A stretch of DNA of 64,000 nucleotides from NCBI GenBank assembly GCA_029891385.1, contig CM057228.1, forward strand, positions 53,221,783 to 53,285,782, given 5' to 3'. Below are positions 11,511 to 23,167 of this stretch, one piece after another (position 1 is the first letter of the stretch; each line of letters begins with the position of its first letter). The notes below the pieces were generated by a model that was not told the origin of the DNA, did no database searches, and worked only from the letters and a program-made list of their open reading frames with translations. Source of the DNA: Erythroxylum novogranatense. Lineage: Eukaryota > Streptophyta > Magnoliopsida > Malpighiales > Erythroxylaceae. The position numbers and the translations under genes are program-made.

Positions 11511-12266
11511 CCAAAACCTCTTCAAACCTTTTCCAAATCTTCTCACAACCAAACTAACATCATATACACTTATAATCTTCACATATTTACTTATTCAAAG
11601 GCCTAAACACTTCATAACACTTCAAGCAACAAATTCAATTCATGAACTTTTCAAAACTCAACTAAATTGGTTCATCAAAATCACAAATCTCAAACTTGTC
11701 ATCAAAGCTGTCACAAACACAAATCTTATATGACATCATAACTTGTATCAACTATATCTCTTAACTATGATCTCGAAAACTTGCATATTTAGTCTCGTTA
11801 GAAAGATAAAAGAGCAAGCTACAACTTCAAAGAAGGCAACTTTGGCCAATTCTAATTCAATTATTCCCTAATTTCTCTTAAATCATTATACACATTTCTA
11901 TTCACATGTAAAACTTATCATTCTTGCCAACTTCACTTCTTCTATTTTAATCTCATTCAACCAATTAAATTTGACATTGGAATCTATCCAATACTCAACC
12001 TTAATCCAAATGATTTCTTACATTCAAATCGCATCTTGTCATTCACCAAGTTCCTCTCTTCCCTTTTTCTAATATCTTACTTAAATAACATAACCATGGT
12101 TCATGCTTAAGGTTTTTCAGCTCATCAACCATGCATAAATCACATTCTAATATCATATTCAACTATAACATAATTTATATACAAAAGCTCTCATTTACTT
12201 TCATTTTCATATTTCAAATTTTTCGCTTCAAGGTTCGGGGTCCAACAATATGGGCCTATGTCCACA

Positions 12267-12508
12267 TGTAACACCCCACTCTCGAGTGACCCGAACTCGA
12301 TATCGTTGGTGATATCCGAGTCCGTGCTCCGCGAGGGTGGCGTACTACATCAGTCGGTGAAAACTCAGTATATCATTTTCTATACTGTCTAAATGTAACA
12401 CCCCACTCCTGAGTGACCCGAACCCGATATTGGTGATGATATCCGAGTCCGTGCCCCGCGAGGGTGGCGTACTATATTAGTCGGTGAAAACTCAGTATAT
12501 CATTTTCT
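12267..12508. repeat. Duplicated LTR terminus (two ~120-bp copies)
   Basis: The block 12267-12393 (TGTAACACCCCACTC ... TATATCATTTTC) is repeated at 12394-12508 with about ten substitutions and small indels. Each copy begins with the LTR terminal TGTAACACCCC, so the LTR end occurs twice. This is either an internal tandem duplication or a second LTR stub. Confidence 0.85.
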
Positions 12509-13981
12509 TCTCTCTTGTTTTTTTTGAACCGTACATTAGCACGGCAAAGACAGTAGACAGTAGAAAACATTTGCAGTTATTACAATCATTTAACAATATT
12601 TTACAGTAATCATAAAGTTCACATACTAATCAGTTTACAAAGGTTGCGGAATACAATCTTGAGTCCATGTTCACAATTAACCATTTTCAATTATTACAGT
12701 CATCTAATAATAATTTACAATCGGTCAATGTATAAAAACAATAAAACCACAATGGCTCATTATAAATATAAAGCATTGTTGTACAATGATTGCGGAAACT
12801 AATTCGATAAGACACTAATGCAGACGCGAACTGATCTCGACCTCTATCCTTCGCTTGCCTATAGTAGACCTACTCCCGTGTCAAACGGGGTATTCTTCAA
12901 GTCCTGAAAAATAGATTACAATTTTGGATGAGTTTGCGAACTCAATGAGGAACCATCATCGATGGTTCTCTCAATTCATGCATCACATAATCAATTCACA
13001 GTAATAAGGCAGTTGCAGTAATACTACGGTCTCTGATCACGAATATACAATACAATACAAGAAACCCATTTCGGTATTCATCCGAGAATGATGCAATGCA
13101 AATGTGACTCTTTTTTCAGTTTAATTACAGTGTTGTGACCGAGCGCGTAAACAGTATTCAGTGATCAATAGATGCGTCTGGGGAGAATTATCTCCTTTCG
13201 AGCTCTAGGCTCGTTTAAGTTTTTCGAGCTCTAGGCTTGTTCAGTATCAGTGGCGACTCGATTCACAACTTTCCTTTATCAGTTTATGCATCTGTGTATG
13301 AATGCACATGCCAAGTTACAACATCCCCATAAACAGTTAATCATTCATAGTCAAGCACAGTCAATTAACAGTCAGTATGCACAAATAACAGTCCATAATT
13401 CACAACAATGAACAGTTCATAATTGACAATCGATCACAGTCAATCACAAGAATGGCGCATGGTCACACAATGTACACATTCCTGGTCCCGCCATTATCCC
13501 CATATTTGACAAGTAATAATTGAGAAACTCATCTAAGTTACTCACCTATTACTTCAGAGCTAATGCCAGAAGTCTACGCACACGTCGATCGATCGACGCT
13601 CCGGTTAATGTCGCTATAAGAATCAGAGAATAAAACGATCACTAAATATCCAATCCGAGTTAGTTAATGATGCACATGTAGGTGAAAATGCATGTTCATG
13701 AGATTCCCAGCCCTAATCCTATTTTTTTCATCAGAAAAATTCGTTTAAAAATTAGAAATCCAATGGCGCTGACGGCGCTCAATTTGGACCTCTATAGGTT
13801 CCCAATTAGATAAAACAGTGATAAAAAAATCATTACCTGGACCCACATCAATTTCCCGTCCAAAAATTACCAATTTCCCATGAAATGAAATTCAATGTTT
13901 CATGAATCTGATGCCTCAAGAATCAGGTCAATCGGATGTCGGACAGAAAAATTATGAGCAAAAGAGGAAAAAATACACATC

Positions 13982-14108
13982 CTAGTCGACTAGTCAGAGG
14001 TTATAGTCGACTAGTGCAGGAAAATACATGTACTAGTCGACTGGTACAAGAATCCTAGTCGACTAGTGTAGGTTGTAGTCGACTAATCTAGGAATCCTAG
14101 TCGACTAG
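13982..14108. repeat. Cluster of CTAGTCGACTAG palindromes
   Basis: Six copies of the 12-base palindrome CTAGTCGACTAG, or one-base variants, occur in 127 bp inside the gypsy LTR, spaced roughly 15-30 bp apart and separated by dissimilar words. In minus-strand sense they lie downstream of the inferred transcription start. Confidence 0.85.
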
Positions 14109-16436
14109 CCCTATTCAAATGACAAATCTGAAACCATTTCCTTCGACATGCCAACTTGTCTAGGTCATAACTCCCTACTCTGAACTCCAATTTAGACAAA
14201 ATTGGTGTCTAATTCATAGAGAAAAGAGAGCTCTACAAGTTTTATGAAGGACACAAGCCAATTTCACCTCTAAGGGTGTCAAAAATGCAATCAAAGTTAC
14301 TGCCCAGTCAATGGGTTCTAAAACAGTACATTATCTTGTAAATTCAATAACTTCTCATTTCCTTTGTAAGAAATTACACAATAAATATGCTCAGAAAGAT
14401 CCCAATGTTATCTACAACTTTCATGAACAAACCAAAATCAAATTCAATTGTTAACTAAGTCAAATAATTCAATCAATTATACTGCCCCAGAAATCACCCA
14501 ATCTCGACAGTAATGTTCGATCAAGCATAACTCCCTATACACAAGTCAAAAAAATCACTACCTTATATCATTGGAAATATAAAACCACATACTTCAAGTT
14601 TCATGAAGAGCTTAAGAGCCAATTCCATCTCTAACCAATTCAAAACTGCCAAACAAGTGATTGATCAGGGCAGCAGTTAAAAACCTAATGCATGTTCCAT
14701 TTTTGAAAACTCATAACCCCCAAATCTTATCTCCAAAAATTGCATGCTAAATACCATTTTCAAGATAAATGTTTCCTATACAACTCTTCAGAAGATCACT
14801 CAAGCCAATTCAATTCACAAAAATTGTTAAAATTTCTTCCAATCAGAATGCTCACAAAACTGACATTTCAGCTAGGTTTCACTAAAATGCATTTTACCAG
14901 CCAATAGTCATCAATGCATATCTCCCAATATACATATCGAAAAATTGCAAAATCAGTGGCATTGGAAAGTTAACAATACAGGCTTAAACTTTCATTTAAA
15001 CCATTTGCCCTAATTCCTTCTCAATTAATTTAGAAAAATCATCAACACATTCAGGTCATCAATCCGGATACTGTTCACATAAGTCTCAGCAGTAACTTTC
15101 CAAGCCAAATTTCAACCTCTTAATGCTAAAATTAGACAACACCTATTTCACATAAAATTGTAGTCAACAAACTAAAGTTTAATTTGACATAAACCTCACC
15201 TCATTTGCATAACTACACAATGAGTTATGCTCAAAACAGTACAGTAGGTCAAACTCACATTTTCAGCTTTACTACTCAATCACAACTCCTATCATGCCAA
15301 TTGAACTTCTACTACCATAAACATCTCAATGGAACACAAAATCAGTCCCTATATCAATCATACATTCACTAGGAATACCTACCATAATTTGGCAGCACCT
15401 ACCTCTTAAATTCTTTGCAAGAATAAACATCCATATTCAATTCAAAATCAAGGTAAAAACACTTCACTTATATTACTTCATCCAACCATACTTAAACATA
15501 ACCTTACCCACCAATTCAAACTATAATTTTCATCAAATTCATGCATCAATAAATACAATAATTGCACCATAACTCCAAATGAATGCATCTAACCACTATG
15601 ATTTATTAAAACATAAACAAAGCATAATTAAAGCTTAATTGAAAACTCACCTAATTCAAGCTCTTCACTTCTTCACTTCCTTCAATTCTTTCTTTACTAC
15701 TCTCACTAATTACTTCTAACACCAAGCAAGTGTAAGTTCTTCATGGAAAGAAGGTAGTCTCTTAAGGTTTGGAGGAAGAGGAACTTGAGAAGGAGAGAAA
15801 TCGATGGAGAGGAAAAGAAATGGGGATTTTCGAATGATGAGGGAATAAAGCAAGTAAAATGAAGTTTTTTCCCTCTTTCACATGAAGTAGCCGTAAATAG
15901 AGGATAGGAACAAATGGTGGAGGCATTAAATGGTGTAGGACAAGTGTAAAGTTTAAGAAAAAGACAAATTAGGCTAAAAAAACAAATTAGTAAATAGGAA
16001 TCCTAATGCAATTTGACCCATTCTAGTCCAATGGCCCTAATTTCAATCCCAAAATAATATACCCAATATTACAGTGTCATTGGATAGAAATTTTCGCTAC
16101 CGAAAATCAACCGGTTCGCCACTTGGCGTTTTTTTCCGGTCCGAAAATTTTTTCCGAAAAATTTCAGAAAAATTCCTAAAAATCTCTTAAAATATAAAAC
16201 ACTCAATGACGCACTCAGAATAATTTTTTTCAAACCCAATAACCACATTAATCACAATAAAATTGCAATAGGCACATCTACCGGGAATGTCATGTATGCA
16301 TATACCGAAATTTGCATGTGCACAATTTCACTGTTTACTAATACTAGTATGCATGAACAATACTAATTAATCCCTATCAATCTCATCCTATGATAATTTA
16401 CTATTTTACCCTTCCTGTCAGGGGTGGGATGTTACA

Positions 16437-16482
16437 ACTCCCCCCTCCTTATAAAAATTTCGTCCTCGAAATTCTCAGTCAA
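16437..16482 (-). pseudogene. pol: Polypurine tract and last codons of a gypsy pol
   Basis: On the minus strand the bases translate N-F-E-D-E-I-F and then enter the purine tract AAGGAGGGGGGAGT next to the LTR. This arrangement is well known from plant chromovirus-type gypsy elements, where pol ends at the polypurine tract. Upstream codons are not recognisable, so only the extreme C-terminus remains. The purine tract would prime plus-strand DNA synthesis. Confidence 0.7.
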
Positions 16483-18825
16483 CGGTTCACTATGATAGTT
16501 ATCAAATGACCCTACATGTCCCATACACTTTTTCACTCAATGATTCATTTTCTGAAAGGTCACAGTAACCACACTCAGTCAGTTGTTCCGTCACTTTTTT
16601 GGCTAACTCATTATCACTCATCACAGTAGACGGATTCAACAAGGCTGTCAGTTGACGATCTCACTCTCTTAACTATCTCACTTGCCATTTCCAGAGCAAC
16701 CACTACCTTTGGTTCCGATGCTATGACTCAGTTCATTATTTCCGAACCTGCTCACTCATCACGTTTTATCCATCCAATACCTTTTTCCCACTATACCACC
16801 CAATACCTTTTTCTCACTATACAGACTTATTCCAATAACTTCATTAATACCCCCTTTTGCCAATTCTGGGTATACTTTGTCACTATGATACTTCCAATAA
16901 AATAGTTTCTCTCGTCTGCGACACTTCCCTTTCCTTTAGTACCGACACAGTGACACTTATCTCTATTTTTCACTATAACCGGTGGTAATCCATTTAACGC
17001 ATTTACCCCTCATATTACATTGACTCTTAGTCCAGATTCAGTGTTCTTTTGACATGTCACTATTCTATATGTATTTAATTCTTTTTCATTAGTCCGATCC
17101 TGATCCACTCCAGCTATCCCATGCAGTTTTCCTAAGCCCTTTCCTTTATTTCACTCATCACAAGCATCTCGACTCATTGTTGGTCTTTGCCTCTTGTTAG
17201 ACATTTTTTTTCTGTGTAATACAAGCGTGTACAATTCCATCTTGTGCTCACCATTAGTTCTATAATCATTCAGTCAAAACTATATCATGATGTTATAATC
17301 CTCTATAGTTCAAATACTTAAGCACTTTTCCTATTGAACATTCAAACATCTACGCACTTGAATCTATAACCACTTCGTTCTATACCCATAGTTATTCAAT
17401 TTCACTTTCGCATATACTTATTAGAAAGTCTAGCTTCAACTGTTCACTTTCTTGTTATAGTACTTTTTGTCGGGTACACATACTTCTTCTTTGAAGCATG
17501 CAATATTGTTTTTTTTTTTTTCCGATTTCACTCGCATATTCAGACTCATCATAGGACTCACTACTTTAACTCCTGCACGCTTAACCTTTCTTACCTTTAT
17601 CCAGTATCACTAGATCTACAACTTCAATTTTCCAGTAACACTTCACAATTACCCATAATCTACTTAACATTCTTTGAAAATCCCAATATCTGTAATTGAT
17701 CTGTCCATTGCAGCATTATCTGTTCATTGTCAGTATAGTAATCATTTATGCCCATCTTTTTCCTCGAACAAACACAATGTATCCTTATAGGAATCTAAGG
17801 TCTCCAAGACTTTAAACAATTGCGATCATAACACCAATACCATTTATCAAAGTCAATTCAATTTATCTTATACCGTTTTAACATAATGTCTCAGTTCATC
17901 ACACACTGCCCACTCTCCAAGGGTATGCTTATCATCAGTATCAAATTCCTCAATTATTCATATAGTTCTTTTTACTTTTCACTGTTCAACACTTTCAAAC
18001 ACATTCCGTTTATAAACATAGTCACTACCATTTGCTTACCTCACATAATTCCCTATTAGGGTCTTGTTGACTTTACCATACATCATTCAACTTTTTCATT
18101 GAGTCCACAAGTAGTGTCATTGTCAGTTTCCCTTTAGAACTTCTTGTCTCAACTCATTTTTTTTTCTTTTCAATTGATTTCCTGTCATTCACATCAACAG
18201 ATGCCAATACCTAGTCATCCGTACTTGGACTTTCATAAATTTCACTTTATTTGAGTATTTCACTTCGCAGTTCGGGACTATTTTCTTCTTAGTTTCAAAT
18301 CAAGATTTCTCAACAGCTTTGCATCACATATGGAGATCTATTCACTTCCCATTGCAATAGAATCACCTCAAATTAAATTTTCACTTACGTAGTTAGATAC
18401 TTTACATTTCCGTACACACAATACAGATAACCTCAGTTGTATATTTCACTTGTTATGTCTAAATCTCCTCTTGAGATATGACTCAGTTTTACTTTTGATT
18501 TCGTCCGTACTTCTTTTCGTTTGACCATTAGTCTTGCTATCGTCATTATACTGTTCACGAAAGTCTCATCAACCAATTAGTGTCCTTAATTGCTTTTCAA
18601 TCATTCTTAACTATACGCACTATTTCAGTCAGAACAATGTTATGCCATAATTGAAAAGATCAAAACATTCCTTGCACTAAAGTTCCCTGTGACACTAAAC
18701 ACTTTCGTTAACACTTATTCTTTAAACTACACATCACCGGAGACCAAATAGGAACTTATACTATTAAACATTCCACAAAACTCCTTTCTGGTTATATTGA
18801 TCCTCAAATAGAGGACTGATGCCAT
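16483..18825 (-). mobile_element. Gene-less internal region of the gypsy-type element
   Basis: The plus strand is rich in C and T (purine-rich on the minus strand), with short words such as TCACT and CAGT recurring. No retroviral domain is recognisable. A roughly 50-codon minus-strand stretch next to the pol tail (about 16512-16660) is open but unidentified. There are poly-T runs near 17509 and 18160. It is consistent with a nonautonomous internal domain. Confidence 0.45.
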
Positions 18826-20466
18826 TATCATTCTTAGTTTTTGGATAAAGCTAAGACGTGAAATTACCATGTTAAGATCTCATTGAATCTAAAACCGTGA
18901 AGAAACACCACAAGAGGTTTTTGTGGCGTGAAGTCTTTGTTCTTTAATCTTGCTAATGATATTACTTAGGATCCAGAGGTGAGTAGTTATTCCTGCTTTG
19001 ATATATATGAATCTCTTCCTATCTCATTCCAATTAGCTTCATTAGGGATTTTTTTTAAAAAGAAGTTGTGTACTGTAGTCATAAAAGACATGCAAAATAA
19101 CAAGCTATTGGAGGCCAAGAGTTTTACAAGCTTCATTAGGGACTTTAGGGAACAGATATTTGCAGTTTTTTAATGAATCTTATGAATTTGGAGTTAATAT
19201 TATTACATGTTTAACTAAAGTTAAATAATTTAAGTAACTGAGAATTACAAATTCCCATAACACTATAGGTCCATATAAATAATTAAAAGATGTCATATCA
19301 GGCTAACGTAACACTTAATTGATAGGCTATTAATCTTGATAAAGATTTTGTTAGTTTAAAAATTAAAATTGAATAATTTTAAATAATTTGTATTCTTTTT
19401 GAAGCTTCATAATGTTAAAGTATGACTTGTATTTTAGTGTAAATATTATAATTAAAAATATCTTTCTTTTATCTTTTAAACGTTTTCAAGCCCAACCAGG
19501 CCACCACCCTCCTTGCCCTTCCCTCCTATATATCTCTACTTCTGTCTTTCATCTTCTTATCCTACAAGATCCATTCGACATATTATATAGGACTAGGTAT
19601 CACAATGCTAATGTTGTAGTGTTATGATATGTTTCCAGTTATGTTTATTCCCAAAATACTTGAAATCACCAAATCCTATAAGAATCTAAACAAAATAAAC
19701 TGTCATTACGAGTTTTTACGATGTAAATTCATAATTCTAGCAAGCAGAATTTGAGGTTTTTTACCCTAGCATTTCGCTTATTATGACTTATCTAGCATTT
19801 GAGCATTTCGCTTATTATGACTTACCCATAACAAAAACATTGCCCTGATAAATATTATTTGCTTCTTTCCATTTGACAACGTCAAACCAATTCTAGAATC
19901 ACTTGTCTAGCTGCAAACTTACGGCATTGATTTCCATTTCTTCGACATGTAAGTTAGCATATGGTTCTGTCTGTTTGGATTATGTTAATAAAAAGTAGAT
20001 CCTAAGGTAACCATTCTAAATTTATAAAATTGAAGTTTTCCAACAGCAATCTTAAGCTTAATACTTAACAGAGGCGCTACTTCCCAAGTGACGAAGACTA
20101 ATTCTCAAAGCCTACTCGACCAGCAAGCTTTCCTTTTAGTGATTACTCCACCGACTGCTATTACTAAATTATTAACATGCCCAGGTAATCCAAAAGACTA
20201 CAGTGGACGGTCATGTAAGAACCTCTCCTAACTAGTAAACAAGATAATGCAACATCCGAGAAAGAGACTTCCATATTCCTTTTAACGATGATATCATTAC
20301 TAGGCCATCGAATATGGATCTTTTAATCCCAAGATACCATTTCTTTTCACTTGGTTACAACGCCCATGCCGGCTCCGAGTCTCTTCACTTGTACCAATCA
20401 TTCCGAGCTTACCAATGTCGACATCCAAGTTCTGATATGGTTTAGTTACAACTGCCTGCCGACGCC
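18826..20466. other. Intergenic DNA upstream of the CoA ligase gene
   Basis: AT-rich DNA without a convincing gene. A short hairpin (CACCACAA ... TTGTGGCGTG) lies near 18904-18929. A 23-base word GCATTTCGCTTATTATGACTTA is repeated at 19768-19790 and 19802-19824. The small open frames at 18979-19173 and 19412-19627 have no recognisable domain and are treated as chance. The last few hundred bases presumably hold the gene's upstream regulatory DNA, but I can name no element beyond the TATA box. Confidence 0.5.
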
Positions 20467-20473
20467 TATAAAA
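20467..20473 (+). promoter_or_regulatory. TATA box of the CoA ligase-like gene
   Basis: TATAAAA lies 70 bp upstream of the ATG at 20537, so transcription would start near 20500 and leave a short leader of about 35-40 bases. This placement argues against the in-frame upstream ATG at 20351, which lies before the TATA box. Confidence 0.65.
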
Positions 20474-20536
20474 TGCCAACTTGGACATGTTCACACTCCA
20501 GGTTTGCGCTTGGAATTAGAGTGTGCATTGTTAATC

Positions 20537-22542
20537 ATGTCGGCTGAGGAACCTCGGACTGCCACCGCTGTGAAGGAAAGCTGCGGTGGTCAACAACAGA
20601 GTGGTTTTGATTCAAGCACTGGTGCGTACCATTCACTGACCCAACTCTGCGAAAATTTCCGAATTCCCACTAGACATGACCTCGACACAGCGGAATATGT
20701 GCTATCTCAGTTTCCAAACCCTGACCATGCTGATTCTAGAGTTGCACTTATTGATTCGGATACTAATCAACGAGTAACTTATGCACAGCTTCATCGATCC
20801 ATCAGAGCCTTGGCTTCAGGTTTGTACCATGGTGTTGGTGTCCGAAAAGGTGATGCGATATTCCTTCTGTCCCCAAACTCGGTCCTCTACCCAACCATGT
20901 GCCTAGCTATATTTTCTATAGGTGCAATTCTGAGTCCAGCCAACCCGGCCTACACTGTATCAGAAATTGCTAAACAGGTGCGTGATTCGGGGGCAAAACT
21001 TGTTATTTCAACACCTGAAGAGCAGCATAAGTTTGCACAAATTGGTGTCCCTATATTACTCACAGCTCGTAGTTCTGATAAGGATTCACTATGTGTGGAA
21101 GAATTGATCGAAGGTTGTGATCCCTTGGAGTTGCCAAAGGTAAAGTTAACACAATCAGACACAGCAGCAGTACTATATTCTTCAGGCACCACAGGGACAA
21201 GCAAAGGTGTGATATTGACGCATGCCAATTTTATAGCTGTCATGACCCTCCTTAGATGGTCAATCTATGAAATTTCAGCTCAAGATGACATATTCTTGTG
21301 CTTCCTTCCCATGTTTCACATTTACGGGCTTGCATTTTTTGCATTAGGATTGTTCACAGTAGGGGTCACTACTGTATTGATGAAAAGATATGATTTTCAA
21401 GCAATGCTTCAAGCCGTTGAAGCTCATAAAGTTAGTAACATACCTGCCGTACCCCCAGTGATACTTGGACTAGTGAAGCATGCAAGCAAAATCAAGTGTG
21501 ATTTGTCATCTTTGAGAAGAATTGGCTCTGGGGCTGCGGCACTGAGCAAGGAGCTAACTGAAGAGTTCAGGCTGAAGTTTCCATGGGTTGAACTCAGGCC
21601 GGGATATGGGCTGACAGAGAGCTGTGGTGCTACCACCTTTTTTGTGTCTAATGAGGATGCCAGGGCTCATCCTGCTTCGTGTGGAATGTTAGAACCAACT
21701 TTTAGTGCTAAAGTGATCGATATTGAAACAGGGACTGCTTTGCCACCTTATAAACGAGGCGAGTTGTGGATAAAGAGCCCCACCATTATGAAAGGTTATT
21801 TGGGAAATGAAGAAGCAACAGCTGCAACGATTGATTCTGACGGGTGGCTAAAAACTGGTGATCTTGGTTATTTTGATGAAGACGGGTTCCTTTATGTTGT
21901 TGACAGAATCAAGGAGCTCATAAAGCATAATGGGTATCAGGTCCTTTTCGCTGCTTCCAAAATTTTGCCACCATTTCTTACTTCACCGATCAGTTGCTCA
22001 CCAAAACTGTTACGCACTCTGTTACCGATAATAAAAAGATGGGAACTTGATATCAATCTTGATTCGAAATGCAGGTGGCTCCAGCAGAATTGGAAGCAGT
22101 ACTTCTGAGTCATCCCAAAATAGCTGATGCTGCAGTTATACCGTGAGTGTCACTTTTCATAAAATCATCTCTTTCTGTACCTCTCTCTGTCTCTCTCTGT
22201 GATGACAAATTCGGCTTTACAGGGTTGAAGATGAAGAATCGGGAGAGATACCAATGGCATATGTGGTGAGAGCCAGTGGCTCTGAAATCACTGAACAGCA
22301 AGTTATTCAATTTGTTGCCAATCAGGTCAATTTCATAGCTTTTAATCGCTTCATTTTCTTTAGCACTCTTAGATTTGATTCTTCTGAGTATTGATTTTAT
22401 ATGGCAATCTCAGGTTGCCCCATACAAGAAAGTGAGAAGGGTAGATTTCATTGGTGCCATTCCAAAGTCAGCTGCAGGCAAGATCTTGAGGAAGCAACTT
22501 GTTTCAGATGCGCATAAGCAGCAAACTACTTCTAGATTGTAA
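20537..22542 (+). CDS. 4-coumarate:CoA ligase-like acyl-activating enzyme (peroxisomal)
   Basis: Four exons join without a stop: 20537-21940, 22075-22142, 22223-22325 and 22414-22542, giving 567 residues, the usual size for the family. All three introns (134, 80, 88 bp) are GT-AG. The enzyme adenylates a carboxylic acid with ATP and transfers it to CoA. Motifs seen are the P-loop-like [10 protein letters not shown] (residues 215-224), G-Y-G-L-T-E-S-C-G (356-364), the hinge T-G-D-L-G with Asp442, the V-D-R-I-K-E-L-I-K hinge and the C-terminal G-K-I-L-R-K with catalytic Lys548. The last three residues, SRL, form a type-1 peroxisomal signal. The box differs from true 4CL (G-E-L-W-I-K), so the 4CL-like/OPC-8:0 CoA ligase-type clade is more likely than classical 4CL. 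The substrate cannot be told; jasmonate precursors, fatty acids and cinnamates are all used by relatives. The start at 20537 is chosen because TATAAAA lies between it and the upstream in-frame ATG. It is the only intact host gene in the window. Confidence 0.92.
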
Positions 22543-22793
22543 CTAATGAAAATCTGTTACTGGCACCGGAAATCATAAAATGAAAGAATTTCTTTTTCCC
22601 GTGAATAATGGAAGACTGTGGAAATTTTAAGAGTCGTTGCAAAGGAGGGAACATGTTGGAACTGGCTTGTGTCGTTTGCATGATTTCTTATCGTTATGCC
22701 TAAACTCTGACGTCGGTTAAACAGTCTTTTTCTACATCAACAAGTAACAGAAAGTAAGGACAATTACAATGAGATGAGCAATTAGTTACTTAT
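22543..22793 (+). other. 3' flank of the CoA ligase-like gene
   Basis: This short stretch between the stop codon and the copia insertion presumably contains the 3' UTR and poly(A) site. AATAAT at about 22603 is a weak candidate signal. The insertion begins only 252 bp after the stop, so it may overlap the gene's termination region. Confidence 0.4.
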
Positions 22794-23167
22794 TGTTATA
22801 AAAGATATAAATAATATAGTGTACCACTAACTGTAGATGCACCATTTAATAGCTAGTGTACATATGGATTGGTTTGGTTTTACCTAACACAAGAATGAAG
22901 TAGGTGGTTATTAGTTAAGTTTTACCTAACACAAGAATGAGGTAGATGGGTATTGGTTAGGTTTTACCTAACACAAGAATGAGGTAGATGGTTATTGGTT
23001 AGGTTTTACCTAACACAATAACATATATGGAGTAGTGGTGGTCATGTGTATTAGGTGGTTAAAATGTCTTATAAATAGAAGGTTAACTTGATGTAAGATA
23101 TACCATTTTTCATAAGAAGAATTCTCCTCTCCCAAATATTCTTACATTTTAGTTTGGTTTTATAACA
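22794..23167 (+). mobile_element. 5' LTR of copia family C, 374 bp
   Basis: TGTTATA to TATAACA inverted ends. It contains a run of three full 42-bp units and a partial fourth (22878-23018), then a TATAAATAG promoter-like word near 23067-23080. Confidence 0.9.
22878..23018 (+). repeat. 42-bp tandem units in the LTR, each with a GTTAGGTTTTACCTAAC hairpin
   Basis: The unit starts TTTTACCTAACACAAGAATG and ends with TATTGGTTAGG. Each junction makes the perfect hairpin GTTAGGT-TTT-ACCTAAC (for example 22956-22972). The same array is present in the 3' LTR (about 28913-29053), so it was part of the element before insertion. Confidence 0.85.

Larger units (their letters stand above)
7581..12247 (-). 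mobile_element. Gypsy-type solo LTR, 4667 bp, with ATATG target duplication
   Basis: The block starts TGTTGGATCCCG and ends CGGGGTCCAACA, matching inverted termini. It is flanked on both sides by ATATG (7576-7580 and 12248-12252), a perfect 5-bp duplication. The host copia reading picks up on the far side, so both ends are certain. There is no gag or pol. Minus-strand orientation is inferred from an apparent promoter (TATATAT near 10330), a purine-rich leader and a splice-donor-like AATAAG|GTAAGAG at about 10095, all reading on the minus strand. Long LTRs of this kind are typical of some Ty3/gypsy lineages, so the element most likely left a solo LTR after LTR-LTR recombination. A nonautonomous element is less likely because no internal boundary is visible. 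Confidence 0.85.
2683..12266 (+). mobile_element. Truncated copia element (family A, Angela-like), interrupted by a solo LTR
   Basis: Visible parts in order are LTR (2683-4195), primer binding site, about 1.9 kb of leader, decayed gag (from 6098), and protease through early integrase (to 7580). A foreign 4.67-kb solo LTR follows, then 19 bases (12248-12266: the ATATG duplication plus 14 bases) that resume the integrase sequence exactly where it broke. Reverse transcriptase, RNase H and the 3' LTR are absent. They were lost when or after the gypsy element at 12267 arrived. The gag and preintegrase sequences match the array at 47484-64000 closely enough to place both in one copia lineage. I infer Angela from remembered sequence style, without an alignment. 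Confidence 0.8.
12267..16436 (-). mobile_element. 3' LTR of the gypsy-type element, 4170 bp
   Basis: The plus strand starts TGTAACACCCCAC and ends GTGGGATGTTACA, an imperfect inverted terminal repeat. A polypurine tract and pol tail adjoin its right end, which makes it the 3' LTR of a minus-strand element. In minus-strand sense a transcribed leader is suggested at about 15900-15650, ending in a donor-like AG|GTGAGTTTTC. Two CGAGCTCTAGGCTCGTT-like words occur near 13200-13240. Candidate duplication CCACA (12262-12266) has no partner. Confidence 0.75.
12267..18825 (-). mobile_element. Nonautonomous gypsy-type element, one LTR plus gene-less internal DNA
   Basis: A 4.17-kb LTR is followed by a polypurine tract and the last codons of a gypsy pol, reading on the minus strand. 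About 2.3 kb of internal DNA follows in which I see no gag, reverse transcriptase or integrase. At about 18811-18825 the sequence GGACTGATGCCATT resembles a worn Met-tRNA primer site read on the minus strand, but no LTR follows it. The element therefore looks like a large retrotransposon derivative that has lost its 5' LTR. The right boundary is uncertain. Confidence 0.55.

Noticed and set aside
16512..16660. Short minus-strand open stretch as part of a gypsy pol
   Set aside because: It is open next to the pol tail, but I recognise no integrase or chromodomain residues. It is kept only as unidentified internal DNA.
20351..20536. Upstream in-frame ATG adding 62 residues to the CoA ligase-like protein
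   Set aside because: The TATA box at 20467-20473 lies inside this stretch, and the family normally starts near the MSAEEP position. The added residues look like untranslated promoter sequence.
22878..23018. Telomere-like repeats (GGTTAGG / CCTAAC)
   Set aside because: The plant telomere word TTTAGGG is absent. The words are part of a 42-bp LTR repeat with a hairpin.
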